From: a bacterium
GTDB lineage: Bacteria; Patescibacteriota; Minisyncoccia; UBA6257
DNA: 45,990 bases
Direction: 5' to 3'
Assembly: GCA_021162155.1 (NCBI GenBank)
Contig: JAGGZF010000032.1
Coordinates: forward strand, 1 to 45,990
Positions 15,632 to 23,430 of this stretch are shown here, one piece after another; positions within the stretch are counted from its first letter, which is position 1, and each line of letters starts with the position of its first letter. Below the pieces are notes generated by a model, which was given only the letters and a program-made list of their open reading frames with translations, ran no database searches and was not told where the DNA came from. Both the position numbers and the translations under genes were made by a program.

Positions 15632-18600
15632 ATGTGCGGAATTATTGCTTACAAAGGAAAAGGGGACGCAGTTGAAATTGTGATGAATGGCTTAAAACAT
15701 CTGGAGTATAGAGGATATGATTCTGCTGGTCTTTGTGTAATTTCTTCTAATAAGATGCTGCTGATTAAAAAGGTGGGGAAAGTGGAGAACTTATTGCAAG
15801 AAATCAAAAGAAGACAAGTACAAGGTGAAACAATAGAAGGAAAAGTTGGAATTGGTCATTGCCTTCATCCAAATACTTTAGTCCAACTTTCTGATGGTAG
15901 AATTGTATATATTAAGGATGTTATTGATGGAGAAAAAATTGTTAATTTGAATACAGAGAATCTTGTATTGGAGGATGGAGAAGTAAAAGTTTCTCAACAT
16001 AAATCCCCTCCTTATCTCTATTATGTGCGAACGCCACTTTCTGATTTTATTAGTACCTCGAATCATAAAAATTTAGTCTGGGAAAAAGATAAAATAGTAG
16101 AAAAATTAACCAAAGATTTAAAAAAGAAAGATCTCTTAATTTTTCCTAAACGAATTAAAACATCAGAGACAAAGCCCCTTCGGTTTAAACCGATCTTTTA
16201 TAAAAGATATTATACTCTTACTTCTTACGGAGCTTCGTTCCTTAAGAGCCAAATTAGTGCTGTTGGATTAAATAAAGTATCCAGCAAAGTTGCTGTTTCT
16301 CCTGCTTATTTAGGTCATATTGTAGCCAATGATAGGAACTTTAGAGAAGACAAATTGGAATTATTATATAATTTTTTTGGTAAAAGTTTTGAGGAAGCGC
16401 TTTACGATGCTAAATATCCTCATCTAAAACCGGTAAATACAGTTCACGGGAAATTCATAAAGTTGCCAGAGTTTAGTAACTCCCGACTAATGCAAATTCT
16501 GGGTTATTTTATAGGTGATGGTTATGCAGGGAAAAGATCATTGAGATTTAAAGATATAGATGTAAGCAATTTAGAAGTATATAAAGGGTTGATAGAAAAG
16601 GAATTTGGTGTAAAGGGTCGTATTGCTTCTCAAAGAGATACAAAAGCTATGCTTTTAGAATTCAATAGTACTTATTTATGTAATTGGCTAAAAGTAAATG
16701 TTATTCAAAATAAGCATAATTTTCTCTCCACTATTGGGCAATTACCAGATAGTCAATTAGCAGCGTTTATAAGGGGTCTGTTTGATGCTGAAGGGTGTGT
16801 GAATTTAGTTTCTAAGCAGTTATCTCTAAGAATGATTGATGAATTTTTAATTCGCTCTTTGCAATTATGGCTTCTGCGATTTGGGATTATTTCTTCAATT
16901 ATGATAGAGCCACCTAATTCTAAACACAATAAACTTAATAGGACTTTTAGACTGACTACTAGCAATAAGGAATCAATAGAGTTATTTAAAAAACATATAT
17001 CATTTAGTGGTGAGAAGAAAAGAGAAAAACTTACTGGCTTACTTAAATTACTTGGTGATAAACATTTTAGCTTCAAGATTCATCCATTTTCTCAACAAAT
17101 AATTCTAACTCGGGTAAAAGATGTTCAGCGGATACCCTCAGATACAAAATTTGTTTATGATTTAGAGGTAAAAGGAAACCATAACTTTTTAGCCAATGCT
17201 ATTTTTACTCACAATAGTCGCTGGGCTACGCATGGAGCAGTGACAGAAATAAACGCTCATCCTCATTTTTCTTGTGATAAAAATATTTATGTAGTTCATA
17301 ATGGTATTATTGAGAATTACGAATCCCTAAAGAAAGAATTAGAGAAGAAAGGACACCACTTTGTTTCTCAAACAGATACTGAAGTAATTCCTCATTTAAT
17401 AGAAGAATACCGGAAGAGATATTCTTTTCTTTCGGCTTGCCAGAAGGCATTTAAGCGTCTGAAAGGACTCTTTGCCTGTGTGGTTTTAGAAAGAAAGAGC
17501 GGAGAAATAATAGGGGCGAGAAATGGTTCTCCTTTAGTAATGGGATTGGATAAGAAGGGATTTTATTTGGCTTCTGATGTCCCTGCCTTTTTAGATAGGA
17601 CTAATAAAGTAATTTTTATTAATGACGGAGAGATGGTGTATTTGAAAAATGACGGAACTTATCAATTATATAATTTTATAGAGAATAAAAAAATTACCAG
17701 AAAAATTAATACAATTCACTGGACTAAAGAATCAGCGGAGAAAGGAAAATATCCTCATTTTATGCTAAAGGAGATAATGGAGGTTCCAGAAGTGATACAA
17801 AAAGCGCTTTATCAGAAGGAAAAAGATTTAAGGTCTGCTGCGAATTTAATAAAGAAGAGTTCTAAAATTATTTTTGTGGGGTGTGGAACTGCTGGTCATG
17901 CCGGTTTAGTAGGGAAGTATTGGTTTTCCTCTTTACTTAAAAAGGATTGTGATTTTATTACTGCTAGTGAACTTAGTTATTTTGAAGGAACTTTGCGTAA
18001 GAATACTCTGTTAATAGCAATTTCTCAGTCAGGAGAAACTGCTGATGTGTTAGAAGCAGTTAAAAGAGCCAAAAGTAGGGGAGTGAAAGTTTTATCTCTG
18101 GTAAATGTTATGGGCTCTACTCTGACTAGGATTAGTGATAAAGTTTTAATGGTTCATGCGGGCCCGGAAAAATGTGTTCTAGCCACTAAAAGTTATATAG
18201 CCCAATTAACTGTTCTTCTCTTGTTGGTTTCTCTACTGATGGGACAAAAGCAAAAAATTGTTCGCCAATTAAAACAACTTAGTCACTTTCTGGCTGTTTT
18301 TCTAAAAGAAAAGCCATCTTCTCTAAAAAGATTAGCGCATTTGCTACAGAAAAGTGAGCATCTCTATATTATAGGAAGAGGGCTGAATTATCCCACTGCT
18401 TTAGAAACTGCTTTAAAAATTAAAGAAGGAACTTACATTCATGCGGAGGCGTTTGCTGGCGGAGAATTGAAGCACGGAGTTATTGCTTTAATAGAAAAGA
18501 ATACTCCCTGTTTAATTCATTTTGCTAAGGATGGAGAGGAAACTAATACTTTAATTAATGCTATGGAACTGAAAAGCAGAGGAGGATATTTAATAGGTTT

Positions 18601-18778
18601 TGGACCCCGAGAGATGAAAGAACTGAATAAGTTTATAGAAATAAAAGCAGTTAATCCTTTATTTTCTCCTTTGGCTAATATAGTTCCTGTCCAATTATTG
18701 GCTTATTATTTGGCAGTGAAAAGAGGTATTAATCCTGATAGACCTCGTAATTTAGCCAAGAGCGTTACTGTGAAATAA
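15632..18778 (+). CDS. glmS: glucosamine-6-phosphate synthase GlmS, interrupted by an intein
   Basis: GlmS makes glucosamine-6-phosphate from fructose-6-phosphate and glutamine, the entry to UDP-GlcNAc and the cell wall. The 1048-aa precursor is a 596-aa GlmS (normal size) plus a 452-aa intein. Exteins: MCGIIAY with Cys2 as glutaminase nucleophile; the split GIGH / SRWATHG block; VVHNGIIENY; SIS domain 1 from about 740; SIS domain 2 from about 910; and the C-terminus PRNLAKSVTV. Splicing is needed because the intein splits the glutamine-binding core. The +1 residue is Ser where intein-free GlmS usually has Thr. Its stop abuts the efp stop on the other strand. Confidence 0.96.
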   Translation: MCGIIAYKGKGDAVEIVMNGLKHLEYRGYDSAGLCVISSNKMLLIKKVGKVENLLQEIKRRQVQGETIEGKVGIGHCLHPNTLVQLSDGRIVYIKDVIDGEKIVNLNTENLVLEDGEVKVSQHKSPPYLYYVRTPLSDFISTSNHKNLVWEKDKIVEKLTKDLKKKDLLIFPKRIKTSETKPLRFKPIFYKRYYTLTSYGASFLKSQISAVGLNKVSSKVAVSPAYLGHIVANDRNFREDKLELLYNFFGKSFEEALYDAKYPHLKPVNTVHGKFIKLPEFSNSRLMQILGYFIGDGYAGKRSLRFKDIDVSNLEVYKGLIEKEFGVKGRIASQRDTKAMLLEFNSTYLCNWLKVNVIQNKHNFLSTIGQLPDSQLAAFIRGLFDAEGCVNLVSKQLSLRMIDEFLIRSLQLWLLRFGIISSIMIEPPNSKHNKLNRTFRLTTSNKESIELFKKHISFSGEKKREKLTGLLKLLGDKHFSFKIHPFSQQIILTRVKDVQRIPSDTKFVYDLEVKGNHNFLANAIFTHNSRWATHGAVTEINAHPHFSCDKNIYVVHNGIIENYESLKKELEKKGHHFVSQTDTEVIPHLIEEYRKRYSFLSACQKAFKRLKGLFACVVLERKSGEIIGARNGSPLVMGLDKKGFYLASDVPAFLDRTNKVIFINDGEMVYLKNDGTYQLYNFIENKKITRKINTIHWTKESAEKGKYPHFMLKEIMEVPEVIQKALYQKEKDLRSAANLIKKSSKIIFVGCGTAGHAGLVGKYWFSSLLKKDCDFITASELSYFEGTLRKNTLLIAISQSGETADVLEAVKRAKSRGVKVLSLVNVMGSTLTRISDKVLMVHAGPEKCVLATKSYIAQLTVLLLLVSLLMGQKQKIVRQLKQLSHFLAVFLKEKPSSLKRLAHLLQKSEHLYIIGRGLNYPTALETALKIKEGTYIHAEAFAGGELKHGVIALIEKNTPCLIHFAKDGEETNTLINAMELKSRGGYLIGFGPREMKELNKFIEIKAVNPLFSPLANIVPVQLLAYYLAVKRGINPDRPRNLAKSVTVK
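15860..17215 (+). mobile_element. intein with LAGLIDADG homing endonuclease inside glmS
   Basis: Residues 77-528 of the precursor are a 452-aa intein in the same frame. It starts with Cys (block A CLHPNTLVQLSDG), has a block B STSNHKN near 142-147, and ends with block F FVYDLEVKGNHNF and FTHN followed by Ser529, so Cys1, the block B His, the penultimate His, the terminal Asn and the +1 Ser are all present. The endonuclease motifs are intact: LGYFIGDGYAG near 290-299 and FIRGLFDAEGCV near 379-390, each with its acidic residue. A Cro/C1-like helix-turn-helix lies at about 200-250 between the splicing and endonuclease parts. Splicing and homing both look possible. Confidence 0.95.
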
Positions 18779-19339
18779 TTATTGTTTATCTCTGCTTACA
18801 TATTCTCCTGTTTCGGTATTAACTATAATATTTTCTCCTTCCTTAATAAAAATAGGGACATTCAGTTTTAGGCCTGTTTCTAAGGTGACTACTTTAGTAG
18901 CACCACTCACAGTATTTCCTTTTATAGAGGGAGGGGCAGAAATAACTTTAAGCGAAACTTTAATAGGGATTTTTATTCCTATTAGTTCTTCCTGAAGAAA
19001 CATTAGATCTACTTCGGATTTTTCTTTAAGGAAAGGGAGTTGGGAGGAAACCTTTTCTTTAGGAATAGTTATTCTATTGTTATTCTCATCTAAAAATACA
19101 GCATTCTTTCTGTCACTGTAGAGAAAAGTAGCCTTTTGATATTCTATTTCAACTTCTTCAAATCTTTCTCCCGAGCGAAATGTTTTATCTATTACTTTAC
19201 CGGTTTTGATGTTTTTGAGTGTAGTGCGCATTACTGCCATTCCTTTACCCGGCTTGTAGAATTGATAATTTATTATCTGATAAGGTTCGTTATTTACCTT
19301 TATTATAATTCCCTTTTTAAATTCTGATGTAGAAATCAT
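18779..19339 (-). CDS. efp: translation elongation factor P
   Basis: EF-P relieves ribosome stalling at proline runs. The 186-aa length and three beta-barrel domains are standard. The loop that enters the peptidyl-transferase centre reads YKPGKGMA with Lys32 at its tip, the residue modified in many bacteria; no modification gene is seen nearby. The C-terminal block STxxG-like segment is IIVNTETGEYVSR. The gene has its own promoter upstream and ends exactly next to the glmS stop, with no terminator between the two convergent genes. Confidence 0.95.
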   Translation of the reverse strand: MISTSEFKKGIIIKVNNEPYQIINYQFYKPGKGMAVMRTTLKNIKTGKVIDKTFRSGERFEEVEIEYQKATFLYSDRKNAVFLDENNNRITIPKEKVSSQLPFLKEKSEVDLMFLQEELIGIKIPIKVSLKVISAPPSIKGNTVSGATKVVTLETGLKLNVPIFIKEGENIIVNTETGEYVSRDKQ

Positions 19340-19382
19340 TTTTATTTGAAATAGTTATTTTATTTTTTATTTATTTTTTTGT

Positions 19383-19411
19383 ATTATAATATATTTTATT
19401 TTTTAAGACAA
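19383..19411 (-). promoter_or_regulatory. sigma-70 promoter of efp
   Basis: On the minus strand -35 TTGTCT (19411-19406) and -10 TATAAT (19388-19383) are separated by 17 bp. The predicted start is near 19376, a leader of about 37 nt of A/T-rich sequence without a Shine-Dalgarno motif. Confidence 0.65.
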
Positions 19412-19441
19412 GATCTGGAATTTGAAAGAAGAAATATTTTT

Positions 19442-19450
19442 TGTTATACT
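19442..19450 (+). promoter_or_regulatory. extended -10 promoter of the mgtC-like gene
   Basis: TGTTATACT is a good extended -10 with predicted start near 19457, giving a leader of about 25 nt. A second TATACT at 19470-19475 lies 7 nt before the ATG and could give a leaderless transcript. Neither has a clear -35. Confidence 0.5.
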
Positions 19451-19481
19451 AAAATAAATTTAATGAAAATATACTAAAACG

Positions 19482-19964
19482 ATGACAGGCGCTATCTTAA
19501 ACTTAATTCTTGCCGCTTTATTAGGAACTCTGATAGGATTAGAGAGAGAATGGGCCAGAAAAGAGCCGGGTATCAGGACTTTTACTTTTATTTCTCTGGG
19601 TGCAGCGCTCTTTATTTTGGGCTCTAAATTGATAACAGAGCAATATTTAGGGGTCTTAAATTCAGACCCCACCAGAACATTGGGACAAATAGTATTAGGA
19701 ATAGGATTTCTGGGTGCTGGAGTGATAGTATTTAAACCCAAAGAAGACAGGGTGAGAGGGCTAACTACTGCAGCTATGGTTTGGGTTACTGCTGGTATAG
19801 GAGCAGTAACCGGTTTGGGGTTTTATAGTTTAGCAGTTGTGGCTACCATTTTAGTTATTTTGGTAAATTTGTTGCTTATTCCTATAGAGGAGAAGATAGA
19901 CCGTATATTAGATAAAGCCAGAAAGAGAACTAAAATAGAAGGATTAAAAGAAGACGAAGAATAA
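19482..19964 (+). CDS. MgtC/SapB family membrane protein
   Basis: A 160-aa integral membrane protein with about four hydrophobic segments. MgtC-family marks are visible: LGTLIGLEREWARKEPGIRTF near 14-34, a GIGFLGAGVI block near 78-87 and LTTAAMVWVTAGIGAVTGLG near 93-112. MgtC-like proteins are linked to magnesium limitation and ATP-synthase control in some bacteria; the role here is unknown. The short charged tail is cytoplasmic by charge rule. The tRNA-Lys gene begins 12 nt after its stop and probably shares its transcript. Confidence 0.88.
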   Translation: MTGAILNLILAALLGTLIGLEREWARKEPGIRTFTFISLGAALFILGSKLITEQYLGVLNSDPTRTLGQIVLGIGFLGAGVIVFKPKEDRVRGLTTAAMVWVTAGIGAVTGLGFYSLAVVATILVILVNLLLIPIEEKIDRILDKARKRTKIEGLKEDEE

Positions 19965-19976
19965 GAATTTACAGAG

Positions 19977-20049
19977 GCCTCCGTAGCTCAATTGGTAGAG
20001 CAACAGCCTTTTAAGCTGGGGGTTGCGCGTTCGAGTCGCGCCGGAGGCA
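19977..20049 (+). tRNA. tRNA-Lys (anticodon UUU)
   Basis: A 73-nt cloverleaf. The acceptor arms GCCTCCG and CGGAGGC pair perfectly, the D stem is GCTC/GAGC with loop AATTGGTA, the anticodon loop is CTTTTAA (anticodon TTT), and the T arm is GCGCG-TTCGAGT-CGCGC. The outer anticodon-stem position pairs A with G (27-43), a mismatch. The discriminator base is A and CCA is not encoded, so it must be added after transcription. It reads on from the mgtC-like gene, and the secD promoter follows. Confidence 0.95.
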
Positions 20050-20077
20050 CTACTTCACTATTTTTCTGATAGGAGTG

Positions 20078-20086
20078 TGGTATAAT
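20078..20086 (+). promoter_or_regulatory. extended -10 promoter of secD-secF
   Basis: TGGTATAAT is a perfect extended -10 just downstream of the tRNA. The predicted start near 20093 leaves a 29-nt A/T-rich leader before the secD ATG at 20122. No -35 at a normal distance is evident. Confidence 0.6.
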
Positions 20087-20121
20087 ATTAGAAATATTGG
20101 GTATTTTCTAAAAAATAAAAA

Positions 20122-21372
20122 ATGAAAAAGAATGTTATTCTCTTAGCTTTAGTTTTGGGGGGAGCTGTCTTAATGTTCCTTTTTATATATCCTCGTTTTT
20201 CTCAAAAGGATTTTAGTTATGGCTTGGATATTTATGGAGGGACAGTTTTAATTTATGAAGCAGATTTACATAATATATCTCCAGCGGAGTATTCTTCTGC
20301 TATGAATGGCCTTAAAGATGTAATTGAGAGACGGGTGAATTACAGCGGAATTAAAGAACCGCGAATTTCAGTAGAGAAAATAGGGGAGCACTGGCGTCTA
20401 AGAGTGGAGTTGGCAGGAATAAAAGATGTGGATAAGGCGATTAAAATGATCGGTCAGACCCCTTATTTAGAATTTCGAGAATTAAAGAATAATCCCGAGG
20501 GTACTGATAAAGACAAAGAAGAAAAATTGGAGTTCCAACCGACTATTTTAACAGGAAAATATTTAAAGAGAGCCGAATTAGGATTTGATCCCACTACCTC
20601 TTTGCCGGTGGTAAATCTTCAATTTAATTCAAAAGGTACTAAAATTTTTGCTGAACTTACTAAAAAAAATCTTAATAAACCATTGGCTATTTACTTAGAT
20701 GGACAGCCAATCTCTATTCCTGTAGTTAGAGAAGTTATTACTTCAGGGAGAGCGCAAATCTCCGGAAAATTTACTGTGGCAGAGGCAAGGACTTTAGTCC
20801 AAAGATTAAATCAAGGGGCTTTACCGGTTCCTATTCATTTAATCTCACAGCAAACCATAAGTCCTATTTTGGGCAGTCAATCTTTACTCAAAATTAAGAA
20901 AGCTGGTCTTTGGGGTTTTGTGGGTATCATTATCTTTATGATTATAGTGTATGGTTATGAGGGATTTCTGGCCTCTTTATCTTTAATAATCTATTTGTTA
21001 ATATCCTTAACTATTTTCAAAGCGCTTCCGGTGACTTTAACTCTTGCCGGGATTACTGGTTTTATTTTATCAATAGGAATGGCAGTAGATGCCAATATTT
21101 TGATATTTGAATATAGTAAAGAAAGATATCAGCAAGGTATCTCTAGAAAAGCAGCGCTTAGAGAAGGGTTTAAAAATGCCTGGCCGGCTATTAGGGATTC
21201 TAATATTTCTACTATTATTTCTGCCATTATTCTCTACTATTTTACTTCTTCTTTAGTACGTGGTTTCGCTTTGACTCTGGCTATAGGTACTGCTGTTAGT
21301 ATTATTACTGCTATTTACATTACCCGGCTGTTCATAGAAACCTTGTTGCCGGGAAGAAAAAGTAATCCTTAA
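20122..21372 (+). CDS. secD: protein translocase subunit SecD
   Basis: SecD works with SecF and SecYEG to pull exported proteins across the membrane using the proton gradient. The 416-aa protein has TM1 at 3-22, the SecD signature GLDIYGGTVLIYE near 33-45, an extracytoplasmic domain with ISGKFTVAEA near 215, and five C-terminal TM helices from about 255 including GMAVDANILIFEYSKE. Both length and order match compact SecD proteins. SecF follows after 14 nt, so they form one operon. Confidence 0.96.
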   Translation: MKKNVILLALVLGGAVLMFLFIYPRFSQKDFSYGLDIYGGTVLIYEADLHNISPAEYSSAMNGLKDVIERRVNYSGIKEPRISVEKIGEHWRLRVELAGIKDVDKAIKMIGQTPYLEFRELKNNPEGTDKDKEEKLEFQPTILTGKYLKRAELGFDPTTSLPVVNLQFNSKGTKIFAELTKKNLNKPLAIYLDGQPISIPVVREVITSGRAQISGKFTVAEARTLVQRLNQGALPVPIHLISQQTISPILGSQSLLKIKKAGLWGFVGIIIFMIIVYGYEGFLASLSLIIYLLISLTIFKALPVTLTLAGITGFILSIGMAVDANILIFEYSKERYQQGISRKAALREGFKNAWPAIRDSNISTIISAIILYYFTSSLVRGFALTLAIGTAVSIITAIYITRLFIETLLPGRKSNP

Positions 21373-21386
21373 AGTAATGGAATAAA

Positions 21387-22274
21387 ATGATTGATTTTAT
21401 AAAAAACAGAAAAATATTTTATATAATTTCAGGGATTCTGATAATATCATCTATCTTTGTTATTTCTTTTTGGGGATTAAAATGGGGAGTAGATTTTAAG
21501 GGCGGTTCGTTATGGGAGATAAGTGTTCCTAATTCTTTAACTGTTAAGGATAAGATTGCTGATTACCTTCAAGGGTCATCTGTGGGCCAAACTACTGTTC
21601 AAGTGACAGGGGAGGGAAATTTGATTTTTAGATTCTCCTCTATAAGTGAAGAAAAACACCAGCAATTGCTTCAAGACCTGAAAAGACAATTTCCTGATTT
21701 AGAAGAAAAAAGATTTGAAAGTATAGGTCCTGTGATAGGCAAGGAGTTAACACGAAAGATGATATGGGCATTTCTGTTGGTAGTTTTAGGAATTCTTCTG
21801 TACTTAAGTTATTCTTTCTCTCAATCTTTTCATAACATCCCCTCCTATAAATATAGTCTTTTAGCTATATTATGTTTGGTCCATGATACATTGATAGTGG
21901 TAGCGGTTTTTGCTGTGTTAGGAAGATTTTTAAACTGGGAAGTGAATTCTGATTTTATCGTAGCAATTTTAACTGTCTTAGGATATTCTGTGCACGACAC
22001 AATAGTTGTCTATAATAAAGTAAGAGAAAACTTGCGTCTTTTCTCTAAGGAACCCTTAGATGTTATAATAAATAAGAGCATTAGGCAGACCCTAATAAGA
22101 TCAATTAATACCTCTCTGACCACTATTTTCCCTTTAGTAGCGTTATTTTTAATGGGTCCTCATAGCATAAAAGCGTTAGTATTAGCAATGGTGGTAGGGG
22201 TAATAGCTGGCACTTATTCTTCATTAGCTTTAGCCACTTCTTTGTTGTATGATTGGAACCGGAGAAGCAGATAA
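21387..22274 (+). CDS. secF: protein translocase subunit SecF
   Basis: Partner of SecD, 295 aa, with six predicted TM helices. It has a TM at 11-30, the SecF mark WGVDFKGGSLWEI near 33-45, and the conserved membrane block VLGYSVHDTIVVYNKVREN near 197-215, with the Asp/Arg pair linked to proton coupling. It ends 64 nt before the sigma4/HARE gene; that gap holds an inverted repeat and a candidate promoter rather than a clear terminator. Confidence 0.96.
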   Translation: MIDFIKNRKIFYIISGILIISSIFVISFWGLKWGVDFKGGSLWEISVPNSLTVKDKIADYLQGSSVGQTTVQVTGEGNLIFRFSSISEEKHQQLLQDLKRQFPDLEEKRFESIGPVIGKELTRKMIWAFLLVVLGILLYLSYSFSQSFHNIPSYKYSLLAILCLVHDTLIVVAVFAVLGRFLNWEVNSDFIVAILTVLGYSVHDTIVVYNKVRENLRLFSKEPLDVIINKSIRQTLIRSINTSLTTIFPLVALFLMGPHSIKALVLAMVVGVIAGTYSSLALATSLLYDWNRRSR

Positions 22275-22275
22275 T

Positions 22276-22323
22276 ATTTGACTATTAGAAGAAAATTTGC
22301 TTTAATATTAATAATAGTCAAAT
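22276..22323. promoter_or_regulatory. 12-bp perfect inverted repeat over a candidate promoter
   Basis: ATTTGACTATTA (22276-22287) and TAATAGTCAAAT (22312-22323) are exact reverse complements separated by 24 nt. Inside is a plausible promoter: -35 TTGACT (22278-22283), 17-bp spacer, -10 TTTAAT (22301-22306), start near 22313. The left arm covers the -35 and the right arm covers the predicted start, an operator-like layout. There is no T-run after the right arm, so an intrinsic terminator is unlikely. Confidence 0.5.
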
Positions 22324-22338
22324 CAGAGCAATATAAAT

Positions 22339-23430
22339 ATGAAAAAAACACCTAAAGAATTAGCATTAGAGGTTATCTCTATACTCAATAAAAGAAATCA
22401 AAATATAATAAAAAAACGTTTTGGGCTGATAGATGGAACTAATAGAACATTAGAGAGCATAGGTAGGGATTATGGGGTAACTAGAGAACGCATTCGTCAG
22501 ATTGTAGAGGCCTCATTGGAAAACCTTAAAAAATCTTCTCAAATTTCTCTGCTGCGGGATTTTTGGAGAACTGCGGCAAAAGTTTTGCAAAAAACTAATG
22601 GAGTAGAAACAGAAAAAGGTTTTTTGGAAAAATTAGTTTCTATATTAGGGGTTAGTCCCAGCCAGATAGCAGCGATAAAATTTTTATTGTGTCTTTCTCC
22701 TGAGATAAAATTGGAACCAGAAACGAAACAACATAAAAGTTTTTGGCGAAGGAAATCATTATCTCCTGCGCATATAGCGAATATTGTTTCTAAGATAGAA
22801 GAATATTTTCAGAAGCAGAAAAGAGTTTTCCGGCCGGAGGAAATGATGAAGTGGGCAAAACAAAATATTAGCCCCAAAATAACTTTAGCAGAATTAGAGG
22901 TTTATCTGCTTCTCTCTCCTAAAATTGGGCGAAATATTTTTGGGGAGTATGGATTATTGCAATGGCCAGAAATTACTCCTCGAGGAGCCAAAGACAGGGC
23001 CTATATGATGTTGAAACATTATCGTAAGCCACTACATTTTTCTAAAATAGCAGAACGTATTAATGAGTTGCAAGATACAAAAGCAGTGGTTCCTACTCAT
23101 CACTCTTGGCTTAAGAAAATTCAAGTTCAGACAGTTCATAATGAATTAATTAAAGATCCCCGTTTTGTTCTTATAGGTAGAGGAATATATGCTCTAAGAG
23201 ATTGGGGTTATCAGCCGGGCACTGTGGCAGATGTTATTAAGGATGTATTAAAGCATGCTGGCAGGCCTCTTACCGCCAAGGCCATAATACGGCAAGTAAA
23301 GAAAAAACGGCTTGCCAGAGATACTACTATTATACTCAATCTTAATAACAAGAAATTATTTAAGAAGCTTCCCGGCCATCGTTATACTTTAGCGCATTCG
23401 GCATCCAAACCTAAGGTTTTGGAGATTTAA
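22339..23430 (+). CDS. sigma-70 region 4 / HARE-HTH fusion transcription factor
   Basis: A 363-aa DNA-binding protein with no sigma region 2. Residues 20-64 are a sigma-70 region 4.2 helix-turn-helix close to that of RpoD in this window (RFGLIDGTNRTLESIG, then TRERIRQI). The middle (about 70-210) is helical without a recognised family. Residues 215-290 match HARE-HTH (YRKPLHFSKIAERINE, then DPRFVLIGRGIYAL), the fold seen in RNA-polymerase delta subunit. A second winged-helix-like unit occupies 296-352. It could bind the core polymerase or -35 DNA without forming a full sigma. Its stop and the next ATG overlap (TAATG). Confidence 0.85.
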   Translation: MKKTPKELALEVISILNKRNQNIIKKRFGLIDGTNRTLESIGRDYGVTRERIRQIVEASLENLKKSSQISLLRDFWRTAAKVLQKTNGVETEKGFLEKLVSILGVSPSQIAAIKFLLCLSPEIKLEPETKQHKSFWRRKSLSPAHIANIVSKIEEYFQKQKRVFRPEEMMKWAKQNISPKITLAELEVYLLLSPKIGRNIFGEYGLLQWPEITPRGAKDRAYMMLKHYRKPLHFSKIAERINELQDTKAVVPTHHSWLKKIQVQTVHNELIKDPRFVLIGRGIYALRDWGYQPGTVADVIKDVLKHAGRPLTAKAIIRQVKKKRLARDTTIILNLNNKKLFKKLPGHRYTLAHSASKPKVLEI

